A stretch of DNA of 64,000 nucleotides from Trichomonas vaginalis G3 (lineage: Eukaryota; Parabasalia; Trichomonadida; Trichomonadidae). Each line of letters starts with the position of its first letter. Position 1 is the stretch's first letter. The DNA is taken from NCBI RefSeq assembly GCF_026262505.1, contig NC_067206.1, forward strand, positions 17,505,319 to 17,569,318. The letters run 5' to 3'. The notes beneath the pieces were generated by a model. The model ran no database searches and had not been told where the DNA came from. It saw nothing but the letters and a program-made list of their open reading frames with translations. Below are positions 9,282 to 22,267 of this stretch, in pieces. A program made the translations under genes and the position numbers.

Positions 9282-10317
9282 TACCGAAATGGCTAACAAA
9301 AAAGTGACAGAAAACCTTAAATGCGCGGCAATTTTAATTAAAAAATAAACATTAATTTTTGTGATTGATATTATGCATTTTATTTATATTATATAAGATT
9401 TAAATTTAGGGGAAAAATTGGAAAAAAAATAAGATTGGAAGTCTTTAGGTAAGAAGGAAAGGGCAAGAGATATATAGTGTACCTATATACCTCTTGCCCT
9501 TTCATTCTAAGTAGAAATGGGAGAAACTTTGTCCGCATCATAAGTTATGCGGACAAAGTTTCTCCGATTTCTAATGGGAATTGCAGGCTATGAGGCACTG
9601 ATATATAATCAGTACCTCATAGCCTACAATTCCCTTTATTAGACTTCCAAACTTTGAGTTAATGTCAAGACATTAACTCAAAGTTTGGAAAACTTCTCGT
9701 AAGAATCAATCGTCAAAAACCTCGATTGCAGTTATATTCATTGTGTTAAATTTGATTTATTTTGAAATTTTTATAAATTAAATTTATATAACATAAAGCG
9801 TTATGAATTAGTATTTCCATATGAATTTTATCTCGAAAATAGTAATTCTATCCAGTTATATTTCGGTTAATTTTGGAAATTTCTAGGAATACTTTAAGAT
9901 AGTATGATTATATATAACTCTGCCTTCATGATTTATTTTAGCTTTCGCGCAAATATCAGTTAACTTAACTCCATTATTTGATTTTGTGATGGCTTCACAA
10001 AGCCAATCAATATCAATCTCTTCTGGAGAATGTCTTCTCATCTAGAATATTTTCAATACTTTACATACAAACATTTTATTTCTAAAAAACTTTTTAATTT
10101 TTTCTCGGATATATGAATGAAAATAGTTAGAACAAGATTTTGAAGCTCAAAACATTAAAAATTATTAAAGATTTGTATAATATGATTAAAAATGGGAAAT
10201 AATATGAGGCAATATAAAGGAATATGAATATTAAATAAATATATCTAAATAGAAAGAATCAGAAAAATCAAATTATTGGCGCCAAAAATGTCACCTTTTT
10301 GGTGAGCCATTTCGGTA
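9282..10317 (-). mobile_element. Relic of integrase-type TIR element with hairpin cassette
   Basis: The ends are inverted: left TACCGAAATGGCTAACAAAA, and inverted right TACCGAAATGGCTCACCAAA, each followed by A-rich sequence and GTGACA. A 17-bp direct repeat ATATGTACCAATGATAT flanks it (9256-9272 and 10322-10338). A 52-codon minus-strand frame (9883-10041) contains EIDIDWLCEAI...GVKL...GRVI, resembling LIDINWIQSAI...GQKL...GRII at the start of the integrase at 61846-63114. The termini share CGAAATGG and AAAAAGTGACA with that element. It looks like a small internally deleted fossil of the same group. A four-hairpin block occupies 9458-9690. Confidence 0.65.
9458..9690. repeat. Cassette of four consecutive near-perfect hairpins
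   Basis: H1 9458-9502 has 20-bp arms (AAAGGGCAAGAG...) with one mismatch. H2 9513-9572 has 26-bp arms (...GAGAAACTTTGTCCGCAT) with one mismatch. H3 9576-9634 has 27-bp arms (...GGCTATGAGG...) with two mismatches. H4 9645-9690 has 22-bp perfect arms (TTCCAAACTTTGAGTTAATG...) and a 2-nt centre. Arm sequences differ between hairpins. An outer pair TTGGAAGTCT (9436-9445) / AGACTTCCAA (9641-9650) could enclose H1-H3. Function unknown. Confidence 0.9.
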
Positions 10318-10705
10318 TGAGATATGTACCAATGATATAGTAAAAAGAAAAATCATGGCTCTCGATCAAAATAATGAGAAAAAAAACATGCTAAAATTTT
10401 TTTTGAAAATCAAGTTTTTTCCAGTGTTTTTCTAAATCCATCAAAGAGTTGATATTAGACCACCAAAGTTATATATGATATGAAGATACCATATGGAGTG
10501 GGGGACAAACTCGCCCATTGTCACTTTTTCATTAACCTTAAACTTGTAATTTTCATTATTTTAATTAACCTTATTTCTTTCCCAATTCCGGATTTATTTT
10601 ATTCACTTACTATTAAAAGTCACATTTTAATAAAATATAATAATTTATTTATAGCATTTTTACTATACTTTAATAAAAAATTAATTATAATAAATTAAAT
10701 GTTTA

Positions 10706-12145
10706 TTAAATCAAATGTTTTCTTTGCAATAATATTTTTAATGTTGAGTAAACAATGTTGGGATCAAGTGTATCATTTTTCAGACCTTTCTGAACAGCTT
10801 CAAGCATACTGATGCATTCGACTTTTTTAAATTTGTTCATTTCTTCGAAATCTCTTGTGACTTTTTTGATAACTTTAACACTTCTCTCTGAATCCAGACC
10901 TTTAATTTGCAACTTAATCAGGAATGAAGGAACAACACTGGAATATAACTCGATGACAAGTTCATCGAGTCGAAGATTTCGCCTTTCTGGGAAGTACTGG
11001 TGCTTCAAAACCTTGAAATGTGATTCCGAGATGTTGTTTGTTCCATCTCCTTCATTTCTATAGCGAAGCATCCACCTGTCAAGATGATGGGCCACTGTTG
11101 GTCAAAGTATTCACGGCAGCAGGTTCCTCATTTAAAATTTCTTCTAAATTGTTGTAAACTTCATCATGATCAATTTCTTCCTCTTCAGAACCAAAGACCA
11201 ATAACTTCATTAAGTTATAGAAAGTTTCGAAGTTGGAACGATCTTGAAACTTTTCAGCCTTTCTCATGACAGCGCGCAACACATGAACGCCACACCAAAT
11301 GATCTGGCATAAGGGATGGCTGTTTCAACAGCATTTGTGATTTGAGGTGCGCAGTCCATTGAAAAATAAGATGGTTCGCGATTGATGGAGCCAAAATATG
11401 CTGTGAGACAAACTTGTATATTTTCACTTGTGTCGGGCCAAACGAAAAAATACAAAAACGGAAAAACAATTGATTCCGCGAATTTGCCAGTGACGGCATA
11501 AAATGGTATGCGAGAGCGCAAGAGCTTATAAGTGGAATCAATGTGATAAGTTTGTATTTGATGTGAAAAAGCATTTGCTTCGAATGGGGCGTAATAGAAA
11601 ATCATACGATCTGGCTCGTGAATAAACTCGATGAGATCATCTGGAGAATGACTCTTAACCATGTCGACAAAAATTGCAAGAGATGTAACATCATCCGCTG
11701 AGAAACGGGTATTGATTGCATGAAGGCGTTTAGAAAACTTTTTTAAAGCATCTGTAGATTGTTGAAACATTTCCGGAATGATCCCACTATCAAATGGGAT
11801 ATTAAGATCTTTGAAACACCTTAATTGTGCGTAAACACGGTCTTGATTTGATTCAAAATATCTTGTTAAATAAGATCTATAAAAATATGATGTAATTTGT
11901 TGTGATTTGTTTGGAAAAGGGGCAGAATGATTGTGGGTGTTAATACATTTTCGTATGTGGTACTTGTCATCGGGAAGTGTATCAACAAGGAAGCGACATG
12001 GACAATTCGGCCACTTACAATTAAATTGGATTTGATTTCTTTCTTTCCTAGTTTTATATGAATAACTACAACCTGCTTGGATTTCTTGTTGCACTCGATA
12101 CTTAAGCAACTCGATATATGTGAGTTCGTGATCTTGGATCTGCAT
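10706..12145 (-). pseudogene. MULE transposase A, unit 2, frameshifted
   Basis: Three single-base losses relative to the whole copy lie near 11090, 11116 and 11313 (a C/G pair run, a G-run and a G-run). The frame breaks after about residue 278, between the second Asp and the Glu of the catalytic core. The clustering of simple losses suggests possible consensus errors. Confidence 0.85.
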
Positions 12146-12306
12146 TAAAATGAAATGATTTGAAAGAATAAAGAATTTTGAATATATTGGTCTTATTTTG
12201 ATAAGCTTGGTCGTGTTTTGAATAGCTTGGCCATCTAATTCAATTATGATCTTTGAAAATTAGGTGAAATAAAACTAAACATAAATGTAAAACTAGGGAT
12301 ATGAAA

Positions 12307-12514
12307 TTTTGGTTGTACACCACTTGTATGTGCCGGATACCATTGTGTCAAATTTTTTCTGAAATTAACTTTAAAAGTACTAAGTAAGATCATGAGATAT
12401 AGCAATATATGTTTAAACTAACTTATATTTTGGTTGTACACCACTTGTATGTGCCGGATACCATTGTGTCAAATTTTTTCTGAAATTAACTTTAAAAGTA
12501 CTAAGTAAGATCAT
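12307..12514. repeat. 121-bp tandem repeat, 1.7 copies
   Basis: Two starts of TTTTGGTTGTACACC 121 bp apart, the second truncated; one copy fewer than in unit 1. Confidence 0.9.
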
Positions 12515-13150
12515 TTGTTTTTGCATAATATAATGCCAATATGGTTTCTTTTGATTTTATTTCATTTATAAGCAAATCAGATTTACCCAAAAACTCCACT
12601 CCATAAGCGTTCATTTGCTAAATTAAAAAGTGACAATGGCTAGTCTGTTCCTTTCTCAAAATCAAGTTTTTTCCAGTGTTTTTCTAAATCCATCAAAGAG
12701 TTGATATTAGACCACCAAAGTTATATATGATATGAAGATACCATATGTGATTCTAAATGATGTATATTAATCGAAAAAATATATTCCTGTAAAGAAAAAA
12801 ATAAGTTTTTATTAATTTGGAGGATTAGCCAATTGATAGAACTCTCAGAAAAAATTGAGAACTTTTTAATCCTCGTAGTGCACCCTTAAGTGAAAAGGTC
12901 GCAATTAAATTCAAGAACAATGATCAATAATAGGCATTTTAAAATATTATAAATCATTACCCTTATTTATATTATTACTTTTTTTTCGAAGATATCTAAA
13001 GCTTGCTATATGAAATATAGGAGAAAGGGACAGACTAGCCCATTGTCACTTTTTAATTTAGCAAATGAACGCTTATGGAGTGGAGTTTTTGGGTAAATCT
13101 GATTTGCTTATAAATGAAATAAAATCAAAAGAAACCATATTGGCATTATA

Positions 13151-14453
13151 TAGGGTGTCCAAAGGTGTGTTTAGCACAAACCTGAATACTGCGAATAGAA
13201 ATAAACAAGTTACATATATATAAAGTTTATTTAAATATAATCACCATTGGATTCAATCACGCGTTCGCAGCGATCGATCCAGGCTTGAAAGACACGCTTT
13301 AAATCATCATGAGAAAATTGCTCAAATTGCTCTCTTACAAAATTTTCAAGATCATCTGGACTCGCGAATTCGCGTCCTTCAGCTCTCTTTTTTAGCGTGC
13401 CGAATAAATAAAAGTCAGAGGGTGCAATATCAGGTGAATAAATTGGGTTTGGAACAACTTTGACATTGTTTTCCACCAAGTAATTCATTACCTTATGACT
13501 TTTGTGAACTCTTGAATTATCAAAATGAATTGCAAACTTTTGTTTTTGTTGTTTGGATTTCTCAAACTCATCAGAATTGATAATTTGAGTAAAACATTGT
13601 CAATTAGATACTGAGCATTCATCGTATTAGGTTTTTGAAGAATATCAATTGCGATGATGCCATTCACGCCCCAAAAAACCGACAACATCATCATTGGTGT
13701 GTCAATTTTTTTCTTCGGGAATGTTTTGCGGATTTTCATCCTTCGGGATCCACATGATTTTGGCTTCTGTTGCATAGTGAAACCAAGACTCGTCCCCTGT
13801 TACTAAAAAGCGAAACTTCTTGGATTGATATGCACCCAATATAGAGAGGAGCTCTTTCGAAGATTGGACTCTAGATTTTTTTTGAACTGAATTAAGGTTG
13901 TGCGGAACCCAACGTGTATACGCTAGTTTGTAGTTCAAATAATTGTGCAGATAATAACTGACTGTTGTACGTGGTATCTTTGTCATCTCCTCTATCCTTC
14001 TGAGTGATGCTCTTGGGTCTTCATCTAGCGCTTGAAGAATTGCTTTGATTTTTCTTTGATCCGGCGATTTTTTGTCAATTTTTATGATGGGCGCCTTTTT
14101 GTTCATGAAGTGATACATCCTAACATGATACGTTACAGTGGAATAGCTAGGAGCATCCATACCGAAGCATTTTACCAATGTCTCGTAGATTTTTTTACAG
14201 TCTTTGCATTTTTTTGCAAGAGCGAGGATGTTTTCTTTATGATTCATTAAAAAAATGAAAAAAATCCCGCCAAAATTTCCCGCGAAACCGCCTCTTGTCT
14301 CAAAATTCATTTTATATCCCGGCATGGCGCCAAAATACAACTTACTCATCATATACATATATTCATATTTTTATTATATATTTATAATCAGCATATATCT
14401 CCTTTAATAGTCTCATATAGAGCGCTGTGCTAAACGCACCTTTGGACACCCTA
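13151..14453 (-). mobile_element. mariner transposon, unit 2
   Basis: 1303 bp, with TAGGGTGTCC termini in the same TA site as the other units. Confidence 0.93.
13231..14247 (-). pseudogene. mariner transposase, unit 2, frameshifted
   Basis: A lost G near 13593 and an extra T near 13727 put the region between them, including part of the catalytic core, out of frame. The outer parts match the 338-aa protein. Confidence 0.85.
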
Positions 14454-14717
14454 TATTATGCAAAAACAAATGATCTTACTTAGTACTTTTAAAGTTAATT
14501 TCAGAAAAAATTTGACACAATGGTATCCGGCACATACAAGTGGTGTACAACCAAAATTTCATATCCCTAGTTTTACATTTATGTTTAGTTTTATTTCACC
14601 TAATTTTCAAAGATCATAATTGAATTAGATGGCCAAGCTATTCAAAACACGACCAAGCTTATCAAAATAAGACCAATATATTCAAAATTCTTTATTCTTT
14701 CAAATCATTTCATTTTA

Positions 14718-16038
14718 ATGCAGATCCAAGATCACGAACTCACATATATCGAGTTGCTTAAGTATCGAGTGCAACAAGAAATCCAAGCAGGTTGTAGTTA
14801 TTCATATAAAACTAGGAAAGAAAGAAATCAAATCCAATTTAATTGTAAGTGGCCGAATTGTCCATGTCGCTTCCTTGTTGATACACTTCCCGATGACAAG
14901 TACCACATACGAAAATGTATTAACACCCACAATCATTCTGCCCCTTTTCCAAACAAATCACAACAAATTACATCATATTTTTATAGATCTTATTTAACAA
15001 GATATTTTGAATCAAATCAAGACCGTGTTTACGCACAATTAAGGTGTTTCAAAGATCTTAATATCCCATTTGATAGTGGGATCATTCCGGAAATGTTTCA
15101 ACAATCTACAGATGCTTTAAAAAAGTTTTCTAAACGCCTTCATGCAATCAATACCCGTTTCTCAGCGGATGATGTTACATCTCTTGCAATTTTTGTCGAC
15201 ATGGTTAAGAGTCATTCTCCAGATGATCTCATCGAGTTTATTCACGAGCCAGATCGTATGATTTTCTATTACGCCCCATTCGAAGCAAATGCTTTTTCAC
15301 ATCAAATACAAACTTATCACATTGATTCCACTTATAAGCTCTTGCGCTCTCGCATACCATTTTATGCCGTCACTGGCAAATTCGCGGAATCAATTGTTTT
15401 TCCGTTTTTGTATTTTTTCGTTTGGCCCGACACAAGTGAAAATATACAAGTTTGTCTCACAGCATATTTTGGCTCCATCAATCGCGAACCATCTTATTTT
15501 TCAATGGACTGCGCACCTCAAATCACAAATGCTGTTGAAACAGCCATCCCCTTATGCCAGATCATTTGGTGTGGCGTTCATGTGTTGCGCGCTGTCATGA
15601 GAAAGGCTGAAAAGTTTCAAGATCGTTCCAACTTCGAAACTTTCTATAACTTAATGAAGTTATTGGTCTTTGGTTCTGAAGAGGAAGAAATTGATCATGA
15701 TGAAGTTTACAACAATTTAGAAGAAATTTTAAATGAGGAACCTGCTGCCCGTGAATACTTTGACCAACAGTGGCGCCATCATCTTGACAGGTGGATGCTT
15801 CGCTATAGAAATGAAGGAGATGGAACAAACAACATCTCGGAATCACATTTCAAGGTTTTGAAGCACCAGTACTTCCCAGAAAGGCGAAATCTTCGACTCG
15901 ATGAACTTGTCATCGAGTTATATTCCAGTGTTGTTCCTTCATTCCTGATTAAGTTGCAAATTAAAGGTCTGGATTCAGAGAGAAGTGTTAAAGTTATCAA
16001 AAAAGTCACAAGAGATTTCGAAGAAATGACACAATTAA
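14718..16038 (+). pseudogene. MULE transposase B, N-terminal part, unit 2
   Basis: It is open from Met1 through the catalytic Glu, then enters Kolobok sequence after residue ~438 and stops at 16070. One T is missing beside the TTAA. Confidence 0.9.
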
Positions 16039-18465
16039 GGATGGGCACTCATAGGCTCCTGACAGCATAAAAATGTTATTATCTCACAATATAAAAGGAA
16101 TCATAGGAATCTACAACTATATCTATATTGTTGGAAGACTTCTTAATGTATCATGCATATAAGTTATATCAATAACTCCATTATGTTATATGATTGTAAT
16201 CATATTTTCGTTTCATGTTCAAAAACATTAAAATCATACTAACTATATGAGTATTATATTTAGGAAGCTGATATATAGATATGATAAAATGCTAGGTTTT
16301 GTGATTAAGAATATATACTTATCTTTTAGAAAATAATACTTTTATAAAAAATTATATCTTATATAATCTAAAAATTTTGGACAATTAAAAAACATTAATT
16401 AAAAATAGAAGGTGAAAGTGTTTATTCAAAGAAGGTGCAAGATTATGATGTTTTGAGGGTGAAATAAATTTAATAATTATTTATGTGATTTAAGAGTAAT
16501 ACGATCATCGGTAGCTTGAAGACCTCTCTTTATAGCTCTTAATGCCGCAAACTTTTTTTGAACTTGCTTTGAATTTTTGAATGCTTTGATTAAATCTTTT
16601 GTTGTATCATACATTCTGAAATATCTGTTCATCATTTCTGGCATTGTTGGTAAATTTAACCTGTATCTTATTGCTACAATCGTTTCAAACATACTTTCAT
16701 TGAAATGCAATATTGTGACTGCCATCCTAATTGGCCAAGAAGCATGCCAATTAATATTTTTATTAGCAAGCATTGCTTTGATATGGTTTATCGATTCAAC
16801 TACTTGAGTTGAATGAATCTTTTTTACCATATCAAAGATTTTTACGGTATCTTCGAGGAATTTTTTAAGTGTTTTTATAGCAGTTTTATTTTTTGCATAT
16901 TTCCATGGTTTAATCATCTTGCATTTTTCAGGATCTGGACAAAATTTATGATTTCCGGCATAATGTTTAGCGGAATTCAACCATAAAAACTTCTTTGTTT
17001 TAATTGACATATGTGTGTCATTGAGAAGTTGCCTAAGCCAACGCAATAAATTCTTTGAAATGCTAGATAAGATTCTGAATTCTGGCAGTTTGAGCTTTTT
17101 CTGTATATTGTTAAGAAAATGTCCAGGATCTCTGTATTCTCTGATACCTTTGAACGTATTTTTGATTGTAGAAACAATTTTGACATCGCCATCATGCACA
17201 AAAAAATTTACACGTTTTTCATTATTCCAACGCTTCAGCATTCTTTTTAAGCCTTCAAATTCCATTTCATTTGATTTTCCGTTGAAATTACCTTTGAAAT
17301 TTTTAAAATTTAGATATCACTTCCCAATCTACAATTTTTTTGAGTTTCTCTTCTACAAATTGTACATAGCAAAACATTGCATTTCTTCTCTGACTCCAAG
17401 AACCGTCAAACAAAAGTCCCGAACATTTTCTCATTCGAGATTTCCAATAATTAACAGATTCTCTGGCAACTTCTATGATAACACGACCAACCTTTTCTTG
17501 GACTCGATGAAATGTAGCTTCTGACGGAACTTTGATGTTATTCAGCATGAATTGAAATTCTGATTGGCAAAATGTAGCGCCGCTCAATAATACAGATAGC
17601 ACAAATTCAACAGTGTTGACGACATATGGCTCTACCCTATTTTTCGCGCTTTGAACTAAGTTCTTTATACGCTTTGCAACTGCTTTTGTTCGCCGCGGCA
17701 TGAAAAATGAAGAATAACTTGACGGTTTCTTGAACAAATGGTCGCACATTCAAATATTGTGATGTACGATCAGGATAAAAGAATGTTGTTGCCGTGAATT
17801 TAGAAAATAGCAAAATTTCAATTTACGCAATCGAGATATAACTTGATCGTTTGAGCGATAACCATGGCACCCATAGTATTAATGAAAGTACTCATACTTA
17901 CAATTATTTTCTCCCATAGGAATATTGTTCAATATACTTCACCTATAGAGGAAATCTCGAAATAAAATCGAATTTTTTCAAAAATTACAAAAATCAATTT
18001 TTTACAAAGATGTTCGAAAAATAACATTATATACGCATCAAATCAAAGCATTATATGGAGCATTATAATTCTATATATGATTGTCCATCTTGCTGTTGTG
18101 CTATTTTTTTTAAACAATAATTTCATTGTTGAAATTAAATTTGCAATTTCAGTAAAAATTGCGACCCATCATTTTGAATATAATTGAATTAATACATTTA
18201 TTGTAAGAATATTATATACCAAATATTAGACTTCCACATGAATCCTGGTATGATATTATAAGTATTGCAAAATTAGAAAAAAATATGCTCATGATATACT
18301 AAAATTCATGTTTCAAGGTTAACTTATAAATAAAATAAGTTCGAGAAATGCATCACTAAATATTTGAGCTTGTGCACTATAATGCTATATAATAGTCTTC
18401 ACTGTTTTTAATATATTGACTTTGCTAGACTTGATTTTTTTCATCACCCTAATGAGTGCCCATCC
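16039..18465 (-). mobile_element. Kolobok-type transposon, unit 2
   Basis: GGATGGGCACTCAT termini between TTAA at 16035-16038 and 18466-18469. Variant set K197, I361, R379 (also in unit 6). Confidence 0.85.
16477..17749 (-). pseudogene. Kolobok-type transposase, unit 2, frameshifted
   Basis: Two bases are missing in an A/T run near 17308, between the first and second catalytic Asp, splitting the frame into 17303-17749 and 16477-17265. The N-terminus is in the whole form. Confidence 0.85.
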
Positions 18466-18590
18466 TTAAAAAAGTCGAATGCATCAGTATGCTTGAAGCT
18501 GTTCAGAAAGGTCTGAAAAATGATACACTTGATCCCAACATTGTTTACTCAACATTAAAAATATTATTGCAAAGAAAACATTTGATTTAA
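18466..18590 (+). pseudogene. MULE transposase B, C-terminal remnant, unit 2
   Basis: Resumes after Kolobok and ends at the normal stop. Confidence 0.9.
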
Positions 18591-18914
18591 TAAACATTTA
18601 ATTTATTATAATTAATTTTTTATTAAAGTATAGTAAAAAATGCTATAAATAAATTATTATATTTTATTAAAATGTGACTTTTAATAGTAAGTGAATAAAA
18701 TAAATCCGGAATTGGGAAAGAAATAAGGTTAATTAAAAATAATGAAAATTACAAGTTTAAGGTTAATGAAAAAGTGACAATGGGCGAGTTTGTCCCCCAC
18801 TCTGCAGGTCATGAAATTTTTGGGCCTTTTTTAGGTTCTTGAAAAACGAGTTTTTTTTGAAAATAAATTGCATAAATAGCATCATCATATATGTACCAAT
18901 GATATGGTGTTTCG

Positions 18915-19945
18915 TACCGAAATGGCTAACAAAAAAGTGACAGAAAACCTTAAATTGCGCGGCAATTTTAATTAAAAAATAAACATTAATTTTTGTGATT
19001 GATATTATGCATTTTATTTATATTATATAAGATTTAAATTTAGGGGAAAAATTGGAAAAAAAATAAGATTGGAAGTCTTTAGGTAAGAAGGAAGAAGATA
19101 TATAGTGTACCTATATACCTCTTGCCCTTTCATTCTAAGTAGAAATGGGAGAAACTTTGTCCGCATCATAAGTTATGCGGACAAAGTTTCTCCGATTTCT
19201 AATGGGAATTGCAGGCTATGAGGCACTGATATATAATCAGTACCTCATAGCCTACAATTCCCTTTATTAGACTTCCAAACTTTGAGTTAATGTCAAGACA
19301 TTAACTCAAAGTTTGGAAAACTTCTCGTAAGAATCAATCGTCAAAAACCTCGATTGCAGTTATATTCATTGTGTTAAATTTGATTTATTTTGAAATTTTT
19401 ATAAATTAAATTTTATAACATAAAGCGTTATGAATTAGTATTTCCATATGAATTTTATCTCGAAAATAGTAATTCTATCCAGTTATATTTCGGTTAATTT
19501 TGGAAATTTCTAGGAATACTTTAAGATAGTATGATTATATATAACTCTGCCTTCATGATTTATTTTAGCTTTCGCGCAAATATCAGTTAACTTAACTCCA
19601 TTATTTGATTTTGTGATGGCTTCACAAAGCCAATCAATATCAATCTCTTCTGGAGAATGTCTTCTCATCTAGAATATTTTCAATACTTTACATACAAACA
19701 TTTTTATTTCTAAAAAACTTTTTAATTTTTTCTAGGATATATGAATGAAAATAGTTAGAACAAGATTTTGAAGCTCAAAACATTAAAAATTATTAAAGAT
19801 TTGTATAATATGATTAAAAATGGGAAATAATATGAGGCAATATAAAGGAATATGAATATTAAATAAATATATCTAAATAGAAAGAATCAGAAAAATCAAA
19901 TTATTGGCGCCAAAAATGTCACCTTTTTGGTGAGCCATTTCGGTA
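18915..19945 (-). mobile_element. Relic integrase-type element, units 2/3 junction
   Basis: Same termini and short N-terminal-like frame (19510-19668) as 9282-10317. A fossil. Confidence 0.62.
19088..19318. repeat. Four-hairpin cassette, H1 shortened
   Basis: H2-H4 are as in unit 1. The left arm of H1 has lost about six bases (AAGAAGGAAGAAGATATATA) while its right arm is unchanged, so H1 pairs less well here. Confidence 0.88.
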
Positions 19946-20335
19946 TGAGATATGTACCAATGATATAGTAAAAAGAAAAATCATGGCTCTCGATCAAAAT
20001 AATGAGAAAAATAAACATGCTAAAATTTTTTTGAAAATCAAGTTTTTTCCAGTGTTTTTCTAAATCCATCAAAGAGTTGATATTAGACCACCAAAGTTAT
20101 ATATGATATGAAGATACCATATGGAGTGGGGGACAAACTCGCCCATTGTCACTTTTTCATTAACCTTAAACTTGTAATTTTCATTATTTTTAATTAACCT
20201 TATTTCTTTCCCAATTCCGGATTTATTTTATTCACTTACTATTAAAAGTCACATTTTAATAAAATATAATAATTTATTTATAGCATTTTTTACTATACTT
20301 TAATAAAAAATTAATTATAATAAATTAAATGTTTA

Positions 20336-21777
20336 TTAAATCAAATGTTTTCTTTGCAATAATATTTTTAATGTTGAGTAAACAATGTTGGGATCAAGTG
20401 TATCATTTTTCAGACCTTTCTGAACAGCTTCAAGCATACTGATGCATTCGACTTTTTTAAATTGTGTCATTTCTTCGAAATCTCTTGTGACTTTTTTGAT
20501 AACTTTAACACTTCTCTCTGAATCCAGACCTTTAATTTGCAACTTAATCAGGAATGAAGGAACAACACTGGAATATAACTCGATGACAAGTTCATCGAGT
20601 CGAAGATTTCGCCTTTCTGGGAAGTACTGGTGCTTCAAAACCTTGAAATGTGATTCCGAGATGTTGTTTGTTCCATCTCCTTCATTTCTATAGCGAAGCA
20701 TCCACCTGTCAAGATGATGGCGCCACTGTTGGTCAAAGTATTCACGGGCAGCAGGTTCCTCATTTAAAATTTCTTCTAAATTGTTGTAAACTTCATCATG
20801 ATCAATTTCTTCCTCTTCAGAACCAAAGACCAATAACTTCATTAAGTTATAGAAAGTTTCGAAGTTGGAACGATCTTGAAACTTTTCAGCCTTTCTCATG
20901 ACAGCGCGCAACACATGAACGCCACACCAAATGATCTGGCATAAGGGGATGGCTGTTTCAACAGCATTTGTGATTTGAGGTGCGCAGTCCATTGAAAAAT
21001 AAGATGGTTCGCGATTGATGGAGCCAAAATATGCTGTGAGACAAACTTGTATATTTTCACTTGTGTCGGGCCAAACGAAAAAATACAAAAACGGAAAAAC
21101 AATTGATTCCGCGAATTTGCCAGTGACGGCATAAAATGGTATGCGAGAGCGCAAGAGCTTATAAGTGGAATCAATGTGATAAGTTTGTATTTGATGTGAA
21201 AAAGCATTTGCTTCGAATGGGGCGTAATAGAAAATCATACGATCTGGCTCGTGAATAAACTCGATGAGATCATCTGGAGAATGACTCTTAACCATGTCGA
21301 CAAAAATTGCAAGAGATGTAACATCATCCGCTGAGAAACGGGTATTGATTGCATGAAGGCGTTTAGAAAACTTTTTTAAAGCATCTGTAGATTGTTGAAA
21401 CATTTCCGGAATGATCCCACTATCAAATGGGATATTAAGATCTTTGAAACACCTTAATTGTGCGTAAACACGGTCTTGATTTGATTCAAAATATCTTGTT
21501 AAATAAGATCTATAAAAATATGATGTAATTTGTTGTGATTTGTTTGGAAAAGGGCAGAATGATTGTGGGTGTTAATACATTTTCGTATGTGGTACTTGTC
21601 ATCGGGAAGTGTATCAACAAGGAAGCGACATGGACAATTCGGCCACTTACAATTAAATTGGATTTGATTTCTTTCTTTCCTAGTTTTATATGAATAACTA
21701 CAACCTGCTTGGATTTCTTGTTGCACTCGATACTTAAGCAACTCGATATATGTGAGTTCGTGATCTTGGATCTGCAT
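20336..21777 (-). pseudogene. MULE transposase A, unit 3, one frameshift
   Basis: A single G is missing in a G-run near 21553, at about residue 75 just after the zinc finger. Downstream, the frame is open through the whole catalytic core (from an internal Met at 21403 to 20336). Confidence 0.87.
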
Positions 21778-21938
21778 TAAAATGAAATGATTTGAAAGAA
21801 TAAAGAATTTTGAATATATTGGTCTTATTTTGATAAGCTTGGTCGTGTTTTGAATAGCTTGGCCATCTAATTCAATTATGATCTTTGAAAATTAGGTGAA
21901 ATAAAACTAAACATAAATGTAAAACTAGGGATATGAAA

Positions 21939-22267
21939 TTTTGGTTGTACACCACTTGTATGTGCCGGATACCATTGTGTCAAATTTTTTCTGAAATTAA
22001 CTTTAAAAGTACTAAGTAAGATCATGAGATATAGCAATATATGTTTAAACTAACTTATATTTTGGTTGTACACCACTTGTATGTGCCGGATACCATTGTG
22101 TCAAATTTTTTCTGAAATTAACTTTAAAAGTACTAAGTAAGATCATGAGATATAGCAATATATGTTTAAACTAACTTATATTTTGGTTGTACACCACTTG
22201 TATGTGCCGGATACCATTGTGTCAAATTTTTTCTGAAATTAACTTTAAAAGTACTAAGTAAGATCAT
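21939..22267. repeat. 121-bp tandem repeat, 2.7 copies
   Basis: Same arrangement and length (329 bp) as in unit 1. Confidence 0.9.

Larger units (their letters stand above)
10496..12657 (-). mobile_element. MULE copy A, unit 2
   Basis: Same termini as 738-3026. It has two 121-bp repeat copies and is flanked by P at 10406-10495 and 12658-12747. Confidence 0.9.
13021..18802 (+). mobile_element. MULE copy B, unit 2, with mariner and Kolobok inside
   Basis: Termini and nested insertions are as in unit 1. This copy and that of unit 6 share single-base variants (for example CATGCATAT downstream of the Kolobok left end) that differ from units 1, 3, 4 and 5. Confidence 0.9.

Noticed and set aside
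9458-9690. CRISPR array or integron attC series as an explanation of the hairpins
   Set aside because: Hairpin arms are all different, there are no repeated units with spacers, no attC-type conserved ends, and the context is eukaryotic.
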